In this document: piece by piece, positions 41,572 to 49,654 of the stretch
How positions within the stretch are numbered: position 1 is the first letter of the stretch
Layout: each line of letters opens with the position of its first letter
From: JAABRU01 sp050180235
GTDB lineage: Bacteria > Desulfobacterota > Desulfobacteria > Desulfobacterales > Desulfococcaceae
Direction of reading: 5' to 3'
DNA: 64,000 bases
Assembly: GCA_050180235.1 (NCBI GenBank)
Contig: JBFXEJ010000015.1
Span: forward strand, 1 to 64,000
Made by a program: the position numbers and the translations under genes
The notes under the pieces: generated by a model
What the model was told of the DNA's origin: nothing
The model's database searches: none
What the model saw: only the letters and a program-made list of their open reading frames with translations

Positions 41572-42981
41572 TTGAAAGAATCAAAAAACCGGAACCCGAA
41601 AACCGGAAAAAATGATAACCGTATGATAAAAAAATCTGCCCCGCGAAATCATAAGCAAAAGCAGAAAATTGAATGGATTACAGCTTTGGCTGCCAATACG
41701 TCCGGTGAAATCTTTGAAGTGGAAGGATACGCGGCTATGGGCATGGCTGATGCGCTGCTTATGCCCCTTCGCACGGAAAACACGGTTCCCATGCCCTTTG
41801 GCAGTGAGCTGATGTATCTGCCGCACAGAAGTCCGGTTTTGTATAATATTGAAACCGGCATTGCGGAAGTGCTGAAAGAAAATCCATACGTGCCCGGTGA
41901 GCCGATCTTTCCGGTCGCGGCCTTTAATTCGCCCGGTTATGTAAACACCTATATCAGCGCGTACCGGGAGAATCTGCCTGAGGATTATCTGCCGCTTTTT
42001 TCTTACGGGGCCGTTGGCTGGCACAAAGACGGATTCCGTTCCGCTCTGATACAGGTGGATACAGAACCCAGACAGGATCTGCGGCATATGCAGAGAGAAA
42101 AGGTGGTGGCCGGAATCAGTCAGATGCGGCAGATTATGCCGGAAAACCGGCTGCGGGAACATCTGGAAAAATGTGCGCTTGTATACGGATGCCCGGCAGG
42201 CAAAAATTTTTTTCTGCAAAGATATGAGGCTCCTCTGCCCACCTCGCAATCCTGCAATGCGCGCTGTCTGGGCTGTATATCCCTGCAGAAAAATGAGCGT
42301 ATCACTTCCAGTCAGGAAAGAATTTCCTTTACGCCATTGCCGTCAGAGATTGCAGAAGTGGCTCTGACCCATATCAGACAGGTGAAAAAGGCTGTGGTCA
42401 GTTTCGGACAGGGCTGCGAGGGGGATCCTCTTTTTGCGGCAGAGGCCATTGAAGAGGCCATCCGGATGATCCGCTCGGAAACAGCAGAAGGAACCATCAA
42501 CATGAACACCAACGCGAGCAAACCCGATGTTCTCAGACGCCTTTTTGACGCGGGACTTGACAGCATCCGCGTCAGCATCAACAGTGTCCGGGAACCCTGC
42601 TATAATGCATGGTTCCGGCCCGCAGGTTACAGTTTTTCCAATGTAACTGAAAGCATTGATCTGGCTTTGGGCATGAAAAAATTTGTATCTGTCAATTATC
42701 TCAACTGCCCCGGATTTACCGACACGCCCGAAGAGGCTAAAGCTTTTATGAATTTCCGCAAAAACCATCCGCTTAATTTTATCCAGTGGCGGAATCTCAA
42801 TTTTGATCCGGTCAAATACTGGGCTGTTATGAATGCGGCTGCGGAACACAGTCCTCCCCTGGGAATGAAAACTTTGCTTAACCGCATCCGGAACAGCTTT
42901 CCGGATCTGGGATTTGGCTATTTCAATCCGCCAAAAGAAAAATGGGAAAATCTGAAACATGAAACCTGCAAAGAGACATAA
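41572..42981 (+). CDS. Radical SAM protein
   Basis: 469 residues from TTG 41572, supported by GAGGAAGAG upstream; no ATG fits before the conserved region. The 4Fe-4S-binding CxxxCxxC motif reads SCNARCLGC near residue 230. A radical SAM barrel follows (VVSFGQGCEGDPL; INMNTNASKPDVLRRLFDAGLDSIRVSINS). The N-terminal 220 residues and the substrate are not recognised. The prmA gene starts three bases after its stop, so they share a transcript. A role in modifying translation proteins would fit but is unproven. Confidence 0.8.
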   Translation: MKESKNRNPKTGKNDNRMIKKSAPRNHKQKQKIEWITALAANTSGEIFEVEGYAAMGMADALLMPLRTENTVPMPFGSELMYLPHRSPVLYNIETGIAEVLKENPYVPGEPIFPVAAFNSPGYVNTYISAYRENLPEDYLPLFSYGAVGWHKDGFRSALIQVDTEPRQDLRHMQREKVVAGISQMRQIMPENRLREHLEKCALVYGCPAGKNFFLQRYEAPLPTSQSCNARCLGCISLQKNERITSSQERISFTPLPSEIAEVALTHIRQVKKAVVSFGQGCEGDPLFAAEAIEEAIRMIRSETAEGTINMNTNASKPDVLRRLFDAGLDSIRVSINSVREPCYNAWFRPAGYSFSNVTESIDLALGMKKFVSVNYLNCPGFTDTPEEAKAFMNFRKNHPLNFIQWRNLNFDPVKYWAVMNAAAEHSPPLGMKTLLNRIRNSFPDLGFGYFNPPKEKWENLKHETCKET

Positions 42982-42984
42982 GCA

Positions 42985-43914
42985 ATGAAATGGACAGAAG
43001 TTAAAGTGATTTTTGAGCATCCTGACAGGGATCTGGCAGTTGATCTGATTTCCGATATATTTTACAGTTTCGGGCTGCAGGGCGTGGCTGTGGAAAGCAC
43101 TGTTCCGGATGAAGATGCAGACTGGGCAGACGGAGCGCAAAAAATCCCGGACGCGGATTCGGTTTCAGCCTATTTCCCCAAAGATGGGCGTTTTGGGGAC
43201 AGTCTGCGCAAAATCAGGGCGGAACTGGATCGTCTGGCAGCAGAATCAGATATTTCCACCCGGATTGTGTTTAAGGAAATGGATGAGGAAGACTGGGCTG
43301 AATCCTGGAAAGAATATTTCTGGCCGGAAAAAGTGGGGAAAAATATCGTGGTAAAACCCACCTGGCGGGATTATGCGCCGGAGCCCGGGGAAATTGTGCT
43401 GGAGATAGATCCGGGCATGGCATTTGGCACAGGCACCCATCCCACCACATCCATGTGCATTCAGCTCATTGAAAAATATCTGCATCCCGGAGATTCCATT
43501 CTGGACATAGGAACCGGGTCAGGAATTCTGCTCACAGCCGCGGCAAAACTCGGAGCCGGAAATTTATGCGGCATTGACAATGACCCTGTGGCCGTTGATA
43601 TTGCAGGGAAAAATCTGCTGCTAAATCAGACAGCACCGGAGCAGTTCACTGTTGTTACCGGTCATCTCGCGGAAAAAGTTCATCAGCACTTTGATCTGAT
43701 AATCGCGAATATTCTTACCAATGTCATTCTGGAACTGCTCGACAGTGTTCCCGGTCTGCTCTGTGAACACGGAATCTTTGTATGCTCCGGCATTATCTCG
43801 GAAAACCGGGAAAAGGTGACGCAGAAAATGGAAAAGCTGGGTTTTGAAATTGCCGAAGTCATTGAAAAGGAAGGCTGGGTGGGGATTGCGGGAATTATGA
43901 AATCTGAAAAATAA
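42985..43914 (+). CDS. prmA: Ribosomal protein L11 methyltransferase
   Basis: 309 residues, typical length. The N-terminal substrate domain is at about 1-115 (MKWTEVKVIFEHPDRDLAVDLI; WAESWKEYFWP). The methyltransferase domain has the conserved DPGMAFGTGTHPTTSMCI (about 143-160), the AdoMet loop ILDIGTGSGILLTAAAKLGA and the NILTNVILEL motif IV-like segment (Asn-Ile-Leu). It trimethylates L11 in the large ribosomal subunit. Follows the radical SAM gene directly. Confidence 0.93.
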   Translation: MKWTEVKVIFEHPDRDLAVDLISDIFYSFGLQGVAVESTVPDEDADWADGAQKIPDADSVSAYFPKDGRFGDSLRKIRAELDRLAAESDISTRIVFKEMDEEDWAESWKEYFWPEKVGKNIVVKPTWRDYAPEPGEIVLEIDPGMAFGTGTHPTTSMCIQLIEKYLHPGDSILDIGTGSGILLTAAAKLGAGNLCGIDNDPVAVDIAGKNLLLNQTAPEQFTVVTGHLAEKVHQHFDLIIANILTNVILELLDSVPGLLCEHGIFVCSGIISENREKVTQKMEKLGFEIAEVIEKEGWVGIAGIMKSEK

Positions 43915-44019
43915 TATGCCATTGAATTTTAGGGAGAATCTGCGTGTTTGTGCCTTCGCTGCAGAATGAAAACTGCATAGTGCTTTGTCAACTTTGATTT
44001 TATGAGCTGAAGTGTACAA

Positions 44020-44053
44020 AAAAACCGGATTTTTTGGAAAAATCCGGTTTTTC
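44020..44053 (+). terminator. Terminator after prmA
   Basis: AAAAACCGGATTTTT and AAAAATCCGGTTTTT form a 15-bp stem with a three-base loop. Symmetrical A and T runs let it act on both strands, so it may also end the minus-strand glycan operon. Confidence 0.85.
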
Positions 44054-44087
44054 GTAAAATTTATGTCTGAAAATATATGGAAACATA

Positions 44088-44240
44088 GGTAGTGGGTCAA
44101 ATCCGCTGATGACGGTCTCCCCTCCCTTGAGGGAGGGGCAGGGGAGGGTGAAAACATCAGTTTGTTACAGGATATTATTTTTACCCCTCCCCGACCCTCC
44201 CACAGGGGGAGGGGATTTTCAACGGATTTGACCCACTACC
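44088..44240. mobile_element. GTAGTGGGTCAAA inverted-repeat element, copy 2
   Basis: GGTAGTGGGTCAAAT (44088-) and ATTTGACCCACTACC (-44240) are perfect inverted ends, with GC-rich CCCCTCCCTTGAGGGAGGGG-like hairpins inside. Same family as 29787-29953. Confidence 0.85.
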
Positions 44241-44264
44241 GAAACATACTTAACCGTGTTAATT

Positions 44265-45419
44265 TCACAACTGTCTGCGGCATTTTCGTATAACTGAAAC
44301 AATACGTTCCATATCCTCATTCGTCATGGCAGTGCCTGATGGAAGACAAAGTCCGCGTTCAAACAAATCTTCCGACACGTTTCCCCCTGTATATCCTGAT
44401 TTGTAAGTTGTTGTAAACACCGGCTGCATGTGCATGGGTTTCCATACAGGTCTGGATTCAATGTTTTCAGCCTCAAGAGCGATTCTCACGGTTTCACGAT
44501 CTGCTCCGAATATTTCAGTTGTTATCAAAATTACTGTCAGCCAGCGGTTTGACTTTCCGTAAGGGGCTTCGGGCATAAAATCAATGCCGGGAATATCTTT
44601 GAGGGCATTTCTGTAATACTCAAATATCCTGCGTTTTGCCTTTACTCTTTCATCCAATACCCGGAGCTGTCCCCTGCCGATGGCGGCCAGGATATTGCTC
44701 ATGCGGTAATTGTATCCGATTTGCGTGTGTTCATAATGGGGCGACGGGTCCCGTGCCTGCTGGGATAAAAATCTTGCCTGATCAATGAGTGCTTTGTCAT
44801 GGGAGGCCAGCATGCCGCCGCCGGATGTGGTGATGATCTTGTTTCCATTGAATGAAAAAACAGCGGCTTTTGCACCGAATCCCGCATGTTTTCCTTTGTA
44901 CATGGCTCCGCAGGCTTCGGCAGCATCCACAATTACCGGAATGTCATAAGGCGCGCAGATTTCCTTAATCCGGTCATAATCCGCACATTGACCGTAAAGG
45001 TCTGTGGGAATAACGGCTTTGGGCAGTTTTCCCTTTTTATGGCATCTCTCCAGTTCTTCAGCCAGCAGATCCGGATTCATATTCCATGAGATGCGATCCG
45101 CGTCAATAAATACCGGTACTGCGCCAATAAATGTTGCAGGCGAGACACTTCCGATAAAAGTGAGTGTGGATGCAATTACTTCATCTCCGGCTTTTATGCC
45201 CAATATCCGGAGAGCAAGGTGCATGGCAGCAGTGCCGGAAGCGAGAGCAACCGCATGGGGAATTCCTGTGAGTGCAGAAAATTCCTTTTCAAAGGCATCC
45301 ACCTGGGGGCCTAACGGCGCGATATAATTGCTGTCAAAGGCTTCATGCACAAATCGGATTTCTTCTCCGCCCATATGAGGCGGAGAGAGGAAAATGCGTT
45401 TATATTTGTATATCATCAT
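44265..45419 (-). CDS. PglE-like DegT/DnrJ/EryC1 sugar aminotransferase
   Basis: About 384 residues from the ATG pair at 45419/45416, right after the stop of the DUF2442 gene; the longer open frame is unsupported. PLP-dependent sugar aminotransferase: FLSPPHMGGEEIRFVHEAFDSNYIAPLGP opens it as in PglE. SGTAAMHLAL binds the phosphate, and the Schiff-base Lys lies in VFSFNGNKIITTSGGG. It would transfer an amino group to C4 of a UDP-4-keto-6-deoxy sugar, the second step to UDP-diacetamido-bacillosamine. PglD-like and PglC-like genes lie further upstream in the same direction. A 4,6-dehydratase of the PglF type is not in the window. Confidence 0.85.
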   Translation of the reverse strand: MMIYKYKRIFLSPPHMGGEEIRFVHEAFDSNYIAPLGPQVDAFEKEFSALTGIPHAVALASGTAAMHLALRILGIKAGDEVIASTLTFIGSVSPATFIGAVPVFIDADRISWNMNPDLLAEELERCHKKGKLPKAVIPTDLYGQCADYDRIKEICAPYDIPVIVDAAEACGAMYKGKHAGFGAKAAVFSFNGNKIITTSGGGMLASHDKALIDQARFLSQQARDPSPHYEHTQIGYNYRMSNILAAIGRGQLRVLDERVKAKRRIFEYYRNALKDIPGIDFMPEAPYGKSNRWLTVILITTEIFGADRETVRIALEAENIESRPVWKPMHMQPVFTTTYKSGYTGGNVSEDLFERGLCLPSGTAMTNEDMERIVSVIRKCRRQL

Positions 45420-45420
45420 G

Positions 45421-45768
45421 TTATCCCATATTTTTTTTATCTGTAACAAGGGCCGGACTGTATTTATAATCATACAGAACCGGAATATTGACATTGCCAA
45501 AGTTGCCGGGTGCCGGGCTTTCAGCAGATTTTCCCAGTTCATACAATCTTTCAGGGGCAGCATCCGCTCCGTTGGGCCAGCAGATCGTGTTGAGATCAAT
45601 GAAAAATTTTCTGAAATATGTTTTGTCTTTCAAAAGGGAAAACACACCTTTTCTTTTTGCATAAGGTTCGAAATCAACCACCTTTGTCTGACCATCATTG
45701 AATGTTATCCGGATCAGATAATCTTTCATATATACGGCATCAGTTACATGCAATATAAAATCTTTCAT
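45421..45768 (-). CDS. DUF2442 family small protein
   Basis: 115 residues; AGGAG precedes the ATG. The pattern VVDFEPYAKRKGVFSLLKDKTYFRKFFID...ICWPNGADAAPERLYE is that of DUF2442. Such proteins usually sit beside small toxin-like or nuclease genes and are suspected antitoxin or regulatory factors. Here it lies between a nucleotidyltransferase-like gene and the aminotransferase, with a stop-start junction to the latter. Function unknown. Confidence 0.75.
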   Translation of the reverse strand: MKDFILHVTDAVYMKDYLIRITFNDGQTKVVDFEPYAKRKGVFSLLKDKTYFRKFFIDLNTICWPNGADAAPERLYELGKSAESPAPGNFGNVNIPVLYDYKYSPALVTDKKNMG

Positions 45769-45802
45769 ATCAACTCCTAACGGCAGGTTTCCATAAATCT
45801 GT

Positions 45803-46468
45803 TTATCCGTTGGACTCCATCAGTTCCGCAAGAATATCATATTTATCTCCGGCATCGGCAGATTTCAGTACAGACCTTACTTCTTCAGAATCAAAGGGAT
45901 AACCGCTTATTTCAGCCGATTTCAGAATCAAAGCAATATCAATCTGATCTTTGGGCCTTGCTCTTGTCAGTTTTGATATTACAAGATATTCCGGTCTGGC
46001 GATTTTCAGTTGGAGAATTCGATCTTTATATGGCAGTTCCACACAAATGGCTGTGTCAATAATATCATGGTAATATGCGGGAATTCCTTTCAGATCTTCC
46101 GGATCTGTCTGATAATTCAGATTGAACCTCTGACTGCCCTGCTGAAGAACAAAGCGTTTTGTGAAACTGTGAAATGTATAAAAGCCGGAAGCATGGGAGA
46201 TAATGACATTGAATTTTTTTATAAGTTCCGCTGAATCATAACTAAAAGACAGGTCTATATCCCCGGTTCTCCGTAGAATAAAAGACAGGCCGTTGATTTC
46301 TTTTATCGATCCGAGCCGGGCATTTTGGACCGCAACGGATGAGACATATATCTGAACTGCTCCGCCTCCAACAATGGCATAAGGAATATCTGAAAAATTT
46401 TCATGAATAATTTCCAAACTGTCCATGAATATGTCGTCAGTGATAATATAAGTGTTCTGTTTTTTCAT
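45803..46468 (-). CDS. Nucleotidyltransferase-fold protein (AbiEii-like)
   Basis: 221 residues. N-terminal YAIVGGGAVQIYVSS followed by TGDIDLSF (about residue 75) matches the Gly-Gly and Asp-x-Asp core of minimal or AbiEii-type nucleotidyltransferases. The end (EYLVISKLTRARPKDQIDIALIL) also fits. Such proteins are often toxins of type IV/AbiE-like systems. The partner could be the DUF2442 protein downstream. It starts 3 bases after the acetyltransferase stop, so it is in the glycan transcript. Confidence 0.6.
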   Translation of the reverse strand: MKKQNTYIITDDIFMDSLEIIHENFSDIPYAIVGGGAVQIYVSSVAVQNARLGSIKEINGLSFILRRTGDIDLSFSYDSAELIKKFNVIISHASGFYTFHSFTKRFVLQQGSQRFNLNYQTDPEDLKGIPAYYHDIIDTAICVELPYKDRILQLKIARPEYLVISKLTRARPKDQIDIALILKSAEISGYPFDSEEVRSVLKSADAGDKYDILAELMESNG

Positions 46469-46471
46469 TTT

Positions 46472-47536
46472 TTATATTCCCCGAATAATTTTTGCCGGAA
46501 CCCCGGCAGCAGTAACATTGTCAGGAATGTCCCGGTTCACAAAGCTGTGCGCACCGACAACAGCATTTTCACCTACAGTCAAACCCGGCATGATGACAGT
46601 GTGACTGCCGATTCTGCAGTTCTTTTTTAATATGACCTGCCCCTGTTTATTGTCAATGGTGGAAACAGAGTAAACAGAGCAGTGGGAACCGATCTGGACA
46701 AAATCTTCTATTATAACTACGTATTTTGCATTGATATAGGTGAATGCGCCGATGTCGGTTTTGTATCCCAAAGCAAGATTATCTTTATGCTGGACAACCC
46801 AGTTGTATTTTGTGGGTTTTCCCTCTTCGATTTCCGGAAATTTCCAGTTGTCAAAACGCGTGTTTTGTGTTATTTCCTTTTCAGCGGCTTTGCCGGTACC
46901 CCCCCCCCAAGTCTCTCCGGCAGGAACAGATTTTGTGACACAGGCTCCTGCTCCGATAACCGCATCATCTTCAATAACAAGTGGATTTTCCTCTGTTCCA
47001 TTGATGATGACCGCTCCGGTTCCCACATAAACACGCTTTCCGAAATGCACCCATCCGGAAACATGAACCCCCGGAGCGAGTGTTGTGTAATCGCCCATCA
47101 CCACATCGTGACCAATAGTGCAGTCCAGATTGATTTGAACATGGCATCCGATTCGGATATTGCTTGTCAGAATATTGCCTGCACAGATAACCGTTCCTTT
47201 GCCGATTTCAATCCATTCAGACATCTGCGTATCCGGATGAATAACTGTTTCAAATCCAAAACCTTGTTCTGCGGCTTTGTTCATCAGGATTTCCCGTATT
47301 TTGGGATTGCCGATTCCTCCGGAGACAGGGATTCCGGGATACTGTTTTTTTGCCTCTGCAAGGCTCAGAACAGGAATATTGTTCAGAACAGTTCCCTGTT
47401 TCTTTTCATTGTCATCAATAAAACACGCGACATGATAATTCATGCCCCTTTTGGCACAGGATTGAATCAGCCACGCCAGTTCCCTGCCAAATCCGCTTGC
47501 GCCGTATATGGCGATTGATTTTTCATTATGATTCAT
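46472..47536 (-). CDS. Sugar O/N-acetyltransferase, two left-handed beta-helix units (PglD/NeuD-like fusion)
   Basis: 354 residues; AGGGAA precedes the ATG. The N-terminal part (1-215) is a NeuD/PglD-type acetyltransferase: a small Rossmann domain (IAIYGASGFGRELAWLI), then hexapeptide repeats (VICAGNILTSNIRIG, HVQINLDCTIGHDVVMGDY). It ends at VPAGETWGG. A second hexapeptide domain (about 245-354; GAFTYINAKYVVIIEDFVQIG...GAHSFVNRDIPDNVTAAGVPAKIIRGI) is fused behind it. The junction is coded by a run of ten G (46899-46908 as C), so slippage would cut the protein between the two enzymes. Likely acetylates the amino sugar made by the PglE-like enzyme. Confidence 0.8.
   Translation of the reverse strand: MNHNEKSIAIYGASGFGRELAWLIQSCAKRGMNYHVACFIDDNEKKQGTVLNNIPVLSLAEAKKQYPGIPVSGGIGNPKIREILMNKAAEQGFGFETVIHPDTQMSEWIEIGKGTVICAGNILTSNIRIGCHVQINLDCTIGHDVVMGDYTTLAPGVHVSGWVHFGKRVYVGTGAVIINGTEENPLVIEDDAVIGAGACVTKSVPAGETWGGGTGKAAEKEITQNTRFDNWKFPEIEEGKPTKYNWVVQHKDNLALGYKTDIGAFTYINAKYVVIIEDFVQIGSHCSVYSVSTIDNKQGQVILKKNCRIGSHTVIMPGLTVGENAVVGAHSFVNRDIPDNVTAAGVPAKIIRGI
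46899..46908 (-). repeat. Ten-base G tract (phase-variation candidate)
   Basis: Ten consecutive C on the plus strand, coding Trp-Gly-Gly-Gly in the acetyltransferase. The tract is at the boundary between the two acetyltransferase domains and is in frame in this sequence. Confidence 0.8.
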
Positions 47537-47744
47537 ATCTGTTCCCTTTTTAATTCAAGGGTCATCCGTTCCCGCGGGAAGCGCCAATGCCGTCATACTG
47601 GAGACTCGTACCGAAATGGAAATTTGGGTCACTTACATGATCCATAGGACACTGCCAAATTTTCAGTTCGGCACTCCGGGAACTGCTTATTTTAATGGTA
47701 TTGGCGGAAAATGCGGGAACGGAAGCAAAACAGTCCGGTAATTA

Positions 47745-47945
47745 TCAGTGTGCTGTCTCAGCCCGTCCCTGTCTGTATGTTTCTTTCAGTTTCCGTTCCA
47801 TTTCCGCCAGTTTCTGCTCCACCATTTCCTTTGAAAGAAAACCGCTGACCAGCAGTTCTTTGTATGTTTCAATTTTCCCCCGGATTTCGCCCCGGATTTC
47901 ACTCCGGATTTCGCCTTCCTTACGCAGTTTTTCGGCAACAGTCAT
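47745..47945 (-). CDS. Possible stand-alone Rpn C-terminal (RpnS-like) protein
   Basis: 66 codons from ATG 47945, preceded by AAAGGAGG with six-base spacing. Product MTVAEKLRKEGEIRSEIRGE..., a charged helix with EIRG repeats and a FLSKEMVEQKLAEMERKL coiled-coil end. In E. coli Rpn systems a small protein from an internal start inhibits the full nuclease; this fragment is placed and built like one. Expression is inference. Confidence 0.45.
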   Translation of the reverse strand: MTVAEKLRKEGEIRSEIRGEIRGKIETYKELLVSGFLSKEMVEQKLAEMERKLKETYRQGRAETAH

Positions 47946-48050
47946 AATGTCCTCCTTTCTGACCTCATCCATAACCTGAATAAGTTTTGTCTCAGTGTCC
48001 TCCGGATCAATGTCGTCACGCACCTCATACACATATCTGAGCACAGTTTC
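47745..48050 (-). pseudogene. Tandem C-terminal duplicate of the Rpn nuclease gene
   Basis: Begins about 30 bases after the stop of the full gene (48076) with CTGAAACTGTGCTCAG and copies its last third: RYVYEVRDDIDPEDTETKL, VAEKLRKEGEIRSEIR. It has fewer GEIR repeats and a changed tail. Inside it AAAGGAGGACATT precedes ATG 47945, which could make a 66-residue protein alone. It is called a pseudogene here because the nuclease domain is missing, but the small product may be real (see the entry at 47745-47945). Confidence 0.75.
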
Positions 48051-48075
48051 AGCAGCTCCGGCAGGTCAGGCCGTT

Positions 48076-48300
48076 TCAGTGTTCCGTGACTGTTCTGCCC
48101 TGTCCCCCCAGTTCCCTCAGTTTTTGGTCAAGCTCAGCCAGTTTCTGCTCCACCATTTCCTTTGAAAGAAAACCGCTGGCCAGCAGTTCTTTGTATGTTT
48201 CAATTTTCCCCCGGATTTCGCCCCGGATTTCGCCCCGGATTTCGCCCCGGATTTCACCCCGGATTTCGCCTTCCTTCCGCAGTTTTTCGGCAACAGTCAT
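48076..48300 (-). CDS. Internal start: possible RpnS-like small protein within the Rpn gene
   Basis: In frame with the nuclease, ATG 48300 is preceded by AGAAAGGAGGACATT, a better ribosome-binding site than that of the full gene. The 74-residue product is MTVAEKLRKEGEIRGEIRGE and the coiled-coil end. Known gene-within-gene organisation of Rpn toxin-antitoxin loci; use of this start is inferred. Confidence 0.5.
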   Translation of the reverse strand: MTVAEKLRKEGEIRGEIRGEIRGEIRGEIRGKIETYKELLASGFLSKEMVEQKLAELDQKLRELGGQGRTVTEH

Positions 48301-49032
48301 AATGTCCTCCTTTCTGACCTCATCCATAACCTGAATAAGTTTTGTCTCCGTGTCCTCCGGATCAATATCGTCACGCACCTCATAAACATATCTGAGCACA
48401 GTTTCAAGATATTCCATGCCGGTCTGTTTTTGTGAAAGTTCCGCAAACAGGGGCAGCATCCGGTCAAAATGCTCTCCGAAATCCGGCTGAAATATTCGGC
48501 GCATGACATGCACAAAGAGCCGGACGGTGATGATTCCTTTTATGTCAGCATCAGTGAATGCTGACAGATCTTTGAGGATATATTTGAATTTGGGAACATA
48601 CTCTGCAAAAAGCCTGGAACCTTCAATCATATCCTGAAACTGTGTGCCGGTGGTCCAGTTCTCCCGTCCGTGGTAAAACAGAATGGGAATCACGGCCGGC
48701 AGTTTGCACTCACCGGGATTCTGCTTTACCCACAAATCCCATACTCCGCCCATGTAATGATGAAAGCGCAGGGGCATCAGGCAGTCATGCCGGGACTGAT
48801 GTTCAAACAGCAGGTAAATGAGAACAGCCATGCCCCGTACCCGGATTTCATACACAATGTCAGAAAAACATTCTTTCAGTTCCGGAGTCACAAAGGTTTC
48901 CTTCACAATCCGGAGCGTGCGCCAGTCCATCTGTGACACAATGTGCGCAGGCAGGTACTCCCGGAAAAAGGAGATGGCATTTTCCCGCCGGGTCATGGTT
49001 TCCTTGAAAAATCTGTCATGGGGATTGTTCAT
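48076..49032 (-). CDS. Rpn family recombination-promoting nuclease/putative transposase
   Basis: 318 residues. The Transposase_31/Rpn signature is clear: HDRFFKETMTRRENAISFFREYLP, FSDIVYEIRVRGMAVLIYLLFEHQS (PD-(D/E)XK core, Asp...Glu-His-Gln), MPLRFHHYMGGVW and LPAVIPILFYHGRENW. The C-terminus has about five GEIR repeats followed by a coiled coil (SGFLSKEMVEQKLAEL). An internal ATG at 48300 has a consensus AAAGGAGG and would give a 74-residue C-terminal product. Rpn proteins nick or cut DNA and act as phage-defence toxins in E. coli. Followed by a truncated duplicate of its own tail. Confidence 0.85.
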   Translation of the reverse strand: MNNPHDRFFKETMTRRENAISFFREYLPAHIVSQMDWRTLRIVKETFVTPELKECFSDIVYEIRVRGMAVLIYLLFEHQSRHDCLMPLRFHHYMGGVWDLWVKQNPGECKLPAVIPILFYHGRENWTTGTQFQDMIEGSRLFAEYVPKFKYILKDLSAFTDADIKGIITVRLFVHVMRRIFQPDFGEHFDRMLPLFAELSQKQTGMEYLETVLRYVYEVRDDIDPEDTETKLIQVMDEVRKEDIMTVAEKLRKEGEIRGEIRGEIRGEIRGEIRGKIETYKELLASGFLSKEMVEQKLAELDQKLRELGGQGRTVTEH

Positions 49033-49069
49033 AATTACCTGCCTTCATATAAAAAATCCGTGAAATATC

Positions 49070-49654
49070 TCATCCAGCAAACTCCTCTGCGGTCGCGTGC
49101 CCGGGATGGGTGATGCCTTCCCTTCTGATGACTTTGGCAATGGTCATAAGAATGATTTTCATATCCAGAAAAAGGGACTGATGATCCACATACCAGACAT
49201 CCATTTTAAATTTTTCTTCCCATGCAAGCGCATTTCTGCCGTTAATCTGCGCCCAGCCTGTCAGTCCGGATCTGACTTCATGCCGTCTTGCCTGTTCCGG
49301 ACTGTACCGTTCCAGATACTGCATCAGCAAAGGACGGGGGCCTACAATGCTCATGTCTCCTTTGATAATATTATACAGTTCCGGCAGTTCGTCCAGGGAT
49401 GAGGAACGGAGAAAACTGCCAAACCGGGTCAGACGCTCTTTGTCCGGCAGCGGATTTCCGTTTTTGTCATAAGCATTGAGCATAGTACGGAATTTGTAAA
49501 TTGTAAAGGGTTTCCCATGCAGTCCGGGTCTGATCTGGCGGAAAAATATTGGTTTTCCCATTGTCACACGGATGACCGCTGCAATCAGAATCATCAGAGG
49601 TGAGAGAAGGAAATATGCTGGGATTGTCAGTATAAGATCAAAGAGTCGTTTCAT
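49070..49654 (-). CDS. PglC-like undecaprenyl-phosphate sugar phosphotransferase
   Basis: 194 residues from ATG 49654, which overlaps the preceding stop (ATGA). Minimal monotopic bacterial sugar transferase: MKRLFDLILTIPAYFLLSPLMIL (re-entrant membrane helix), FRQIRPGLHGKPFTIYKFRTM, SLDELPELYNIIKGDMSIVGPRP (catalytic Asp-Glu) and SGLTGWAQINGRN. It moves a phospho-sugar from a UDP-sugar to undecaprenyl phosphate and so starts the glycan. With PglD- and PglE-like genes in the same run, the sugar may be diacetamido-bacillosamine. Confidence 0.88.
   Translation of the reverse strand: MKRLFDLILTIPAYFLLSPLMILIAAVIRVTMGKPIFFRQIRPGLHGKPFTIYKFRTMLNAYDKNGNPLPDKERLTRFGSFLRSSSLDELPELYNIIKGDMSIVGPRPLLMQYLERYSPEQARRHEVRSGLTGWAQINGRNALAWEEKFKMDVWYVDHQSLFLDMKIILMTIAKVIRREGITHPGHATAEEFAG

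Noticed and set aside
41527..41574. 15-codon frame MTFSENLQQLRKRLF resembling the start of an XRE-type helix-turn-helix regulator, after a 30-codon frame at 41450
   Set aside because: Too short to support; it may be a remnant of a control gene for the methyltransferase, but the match could be chance. The region also supplies the ribosome-binding site of the radical SAM gene.
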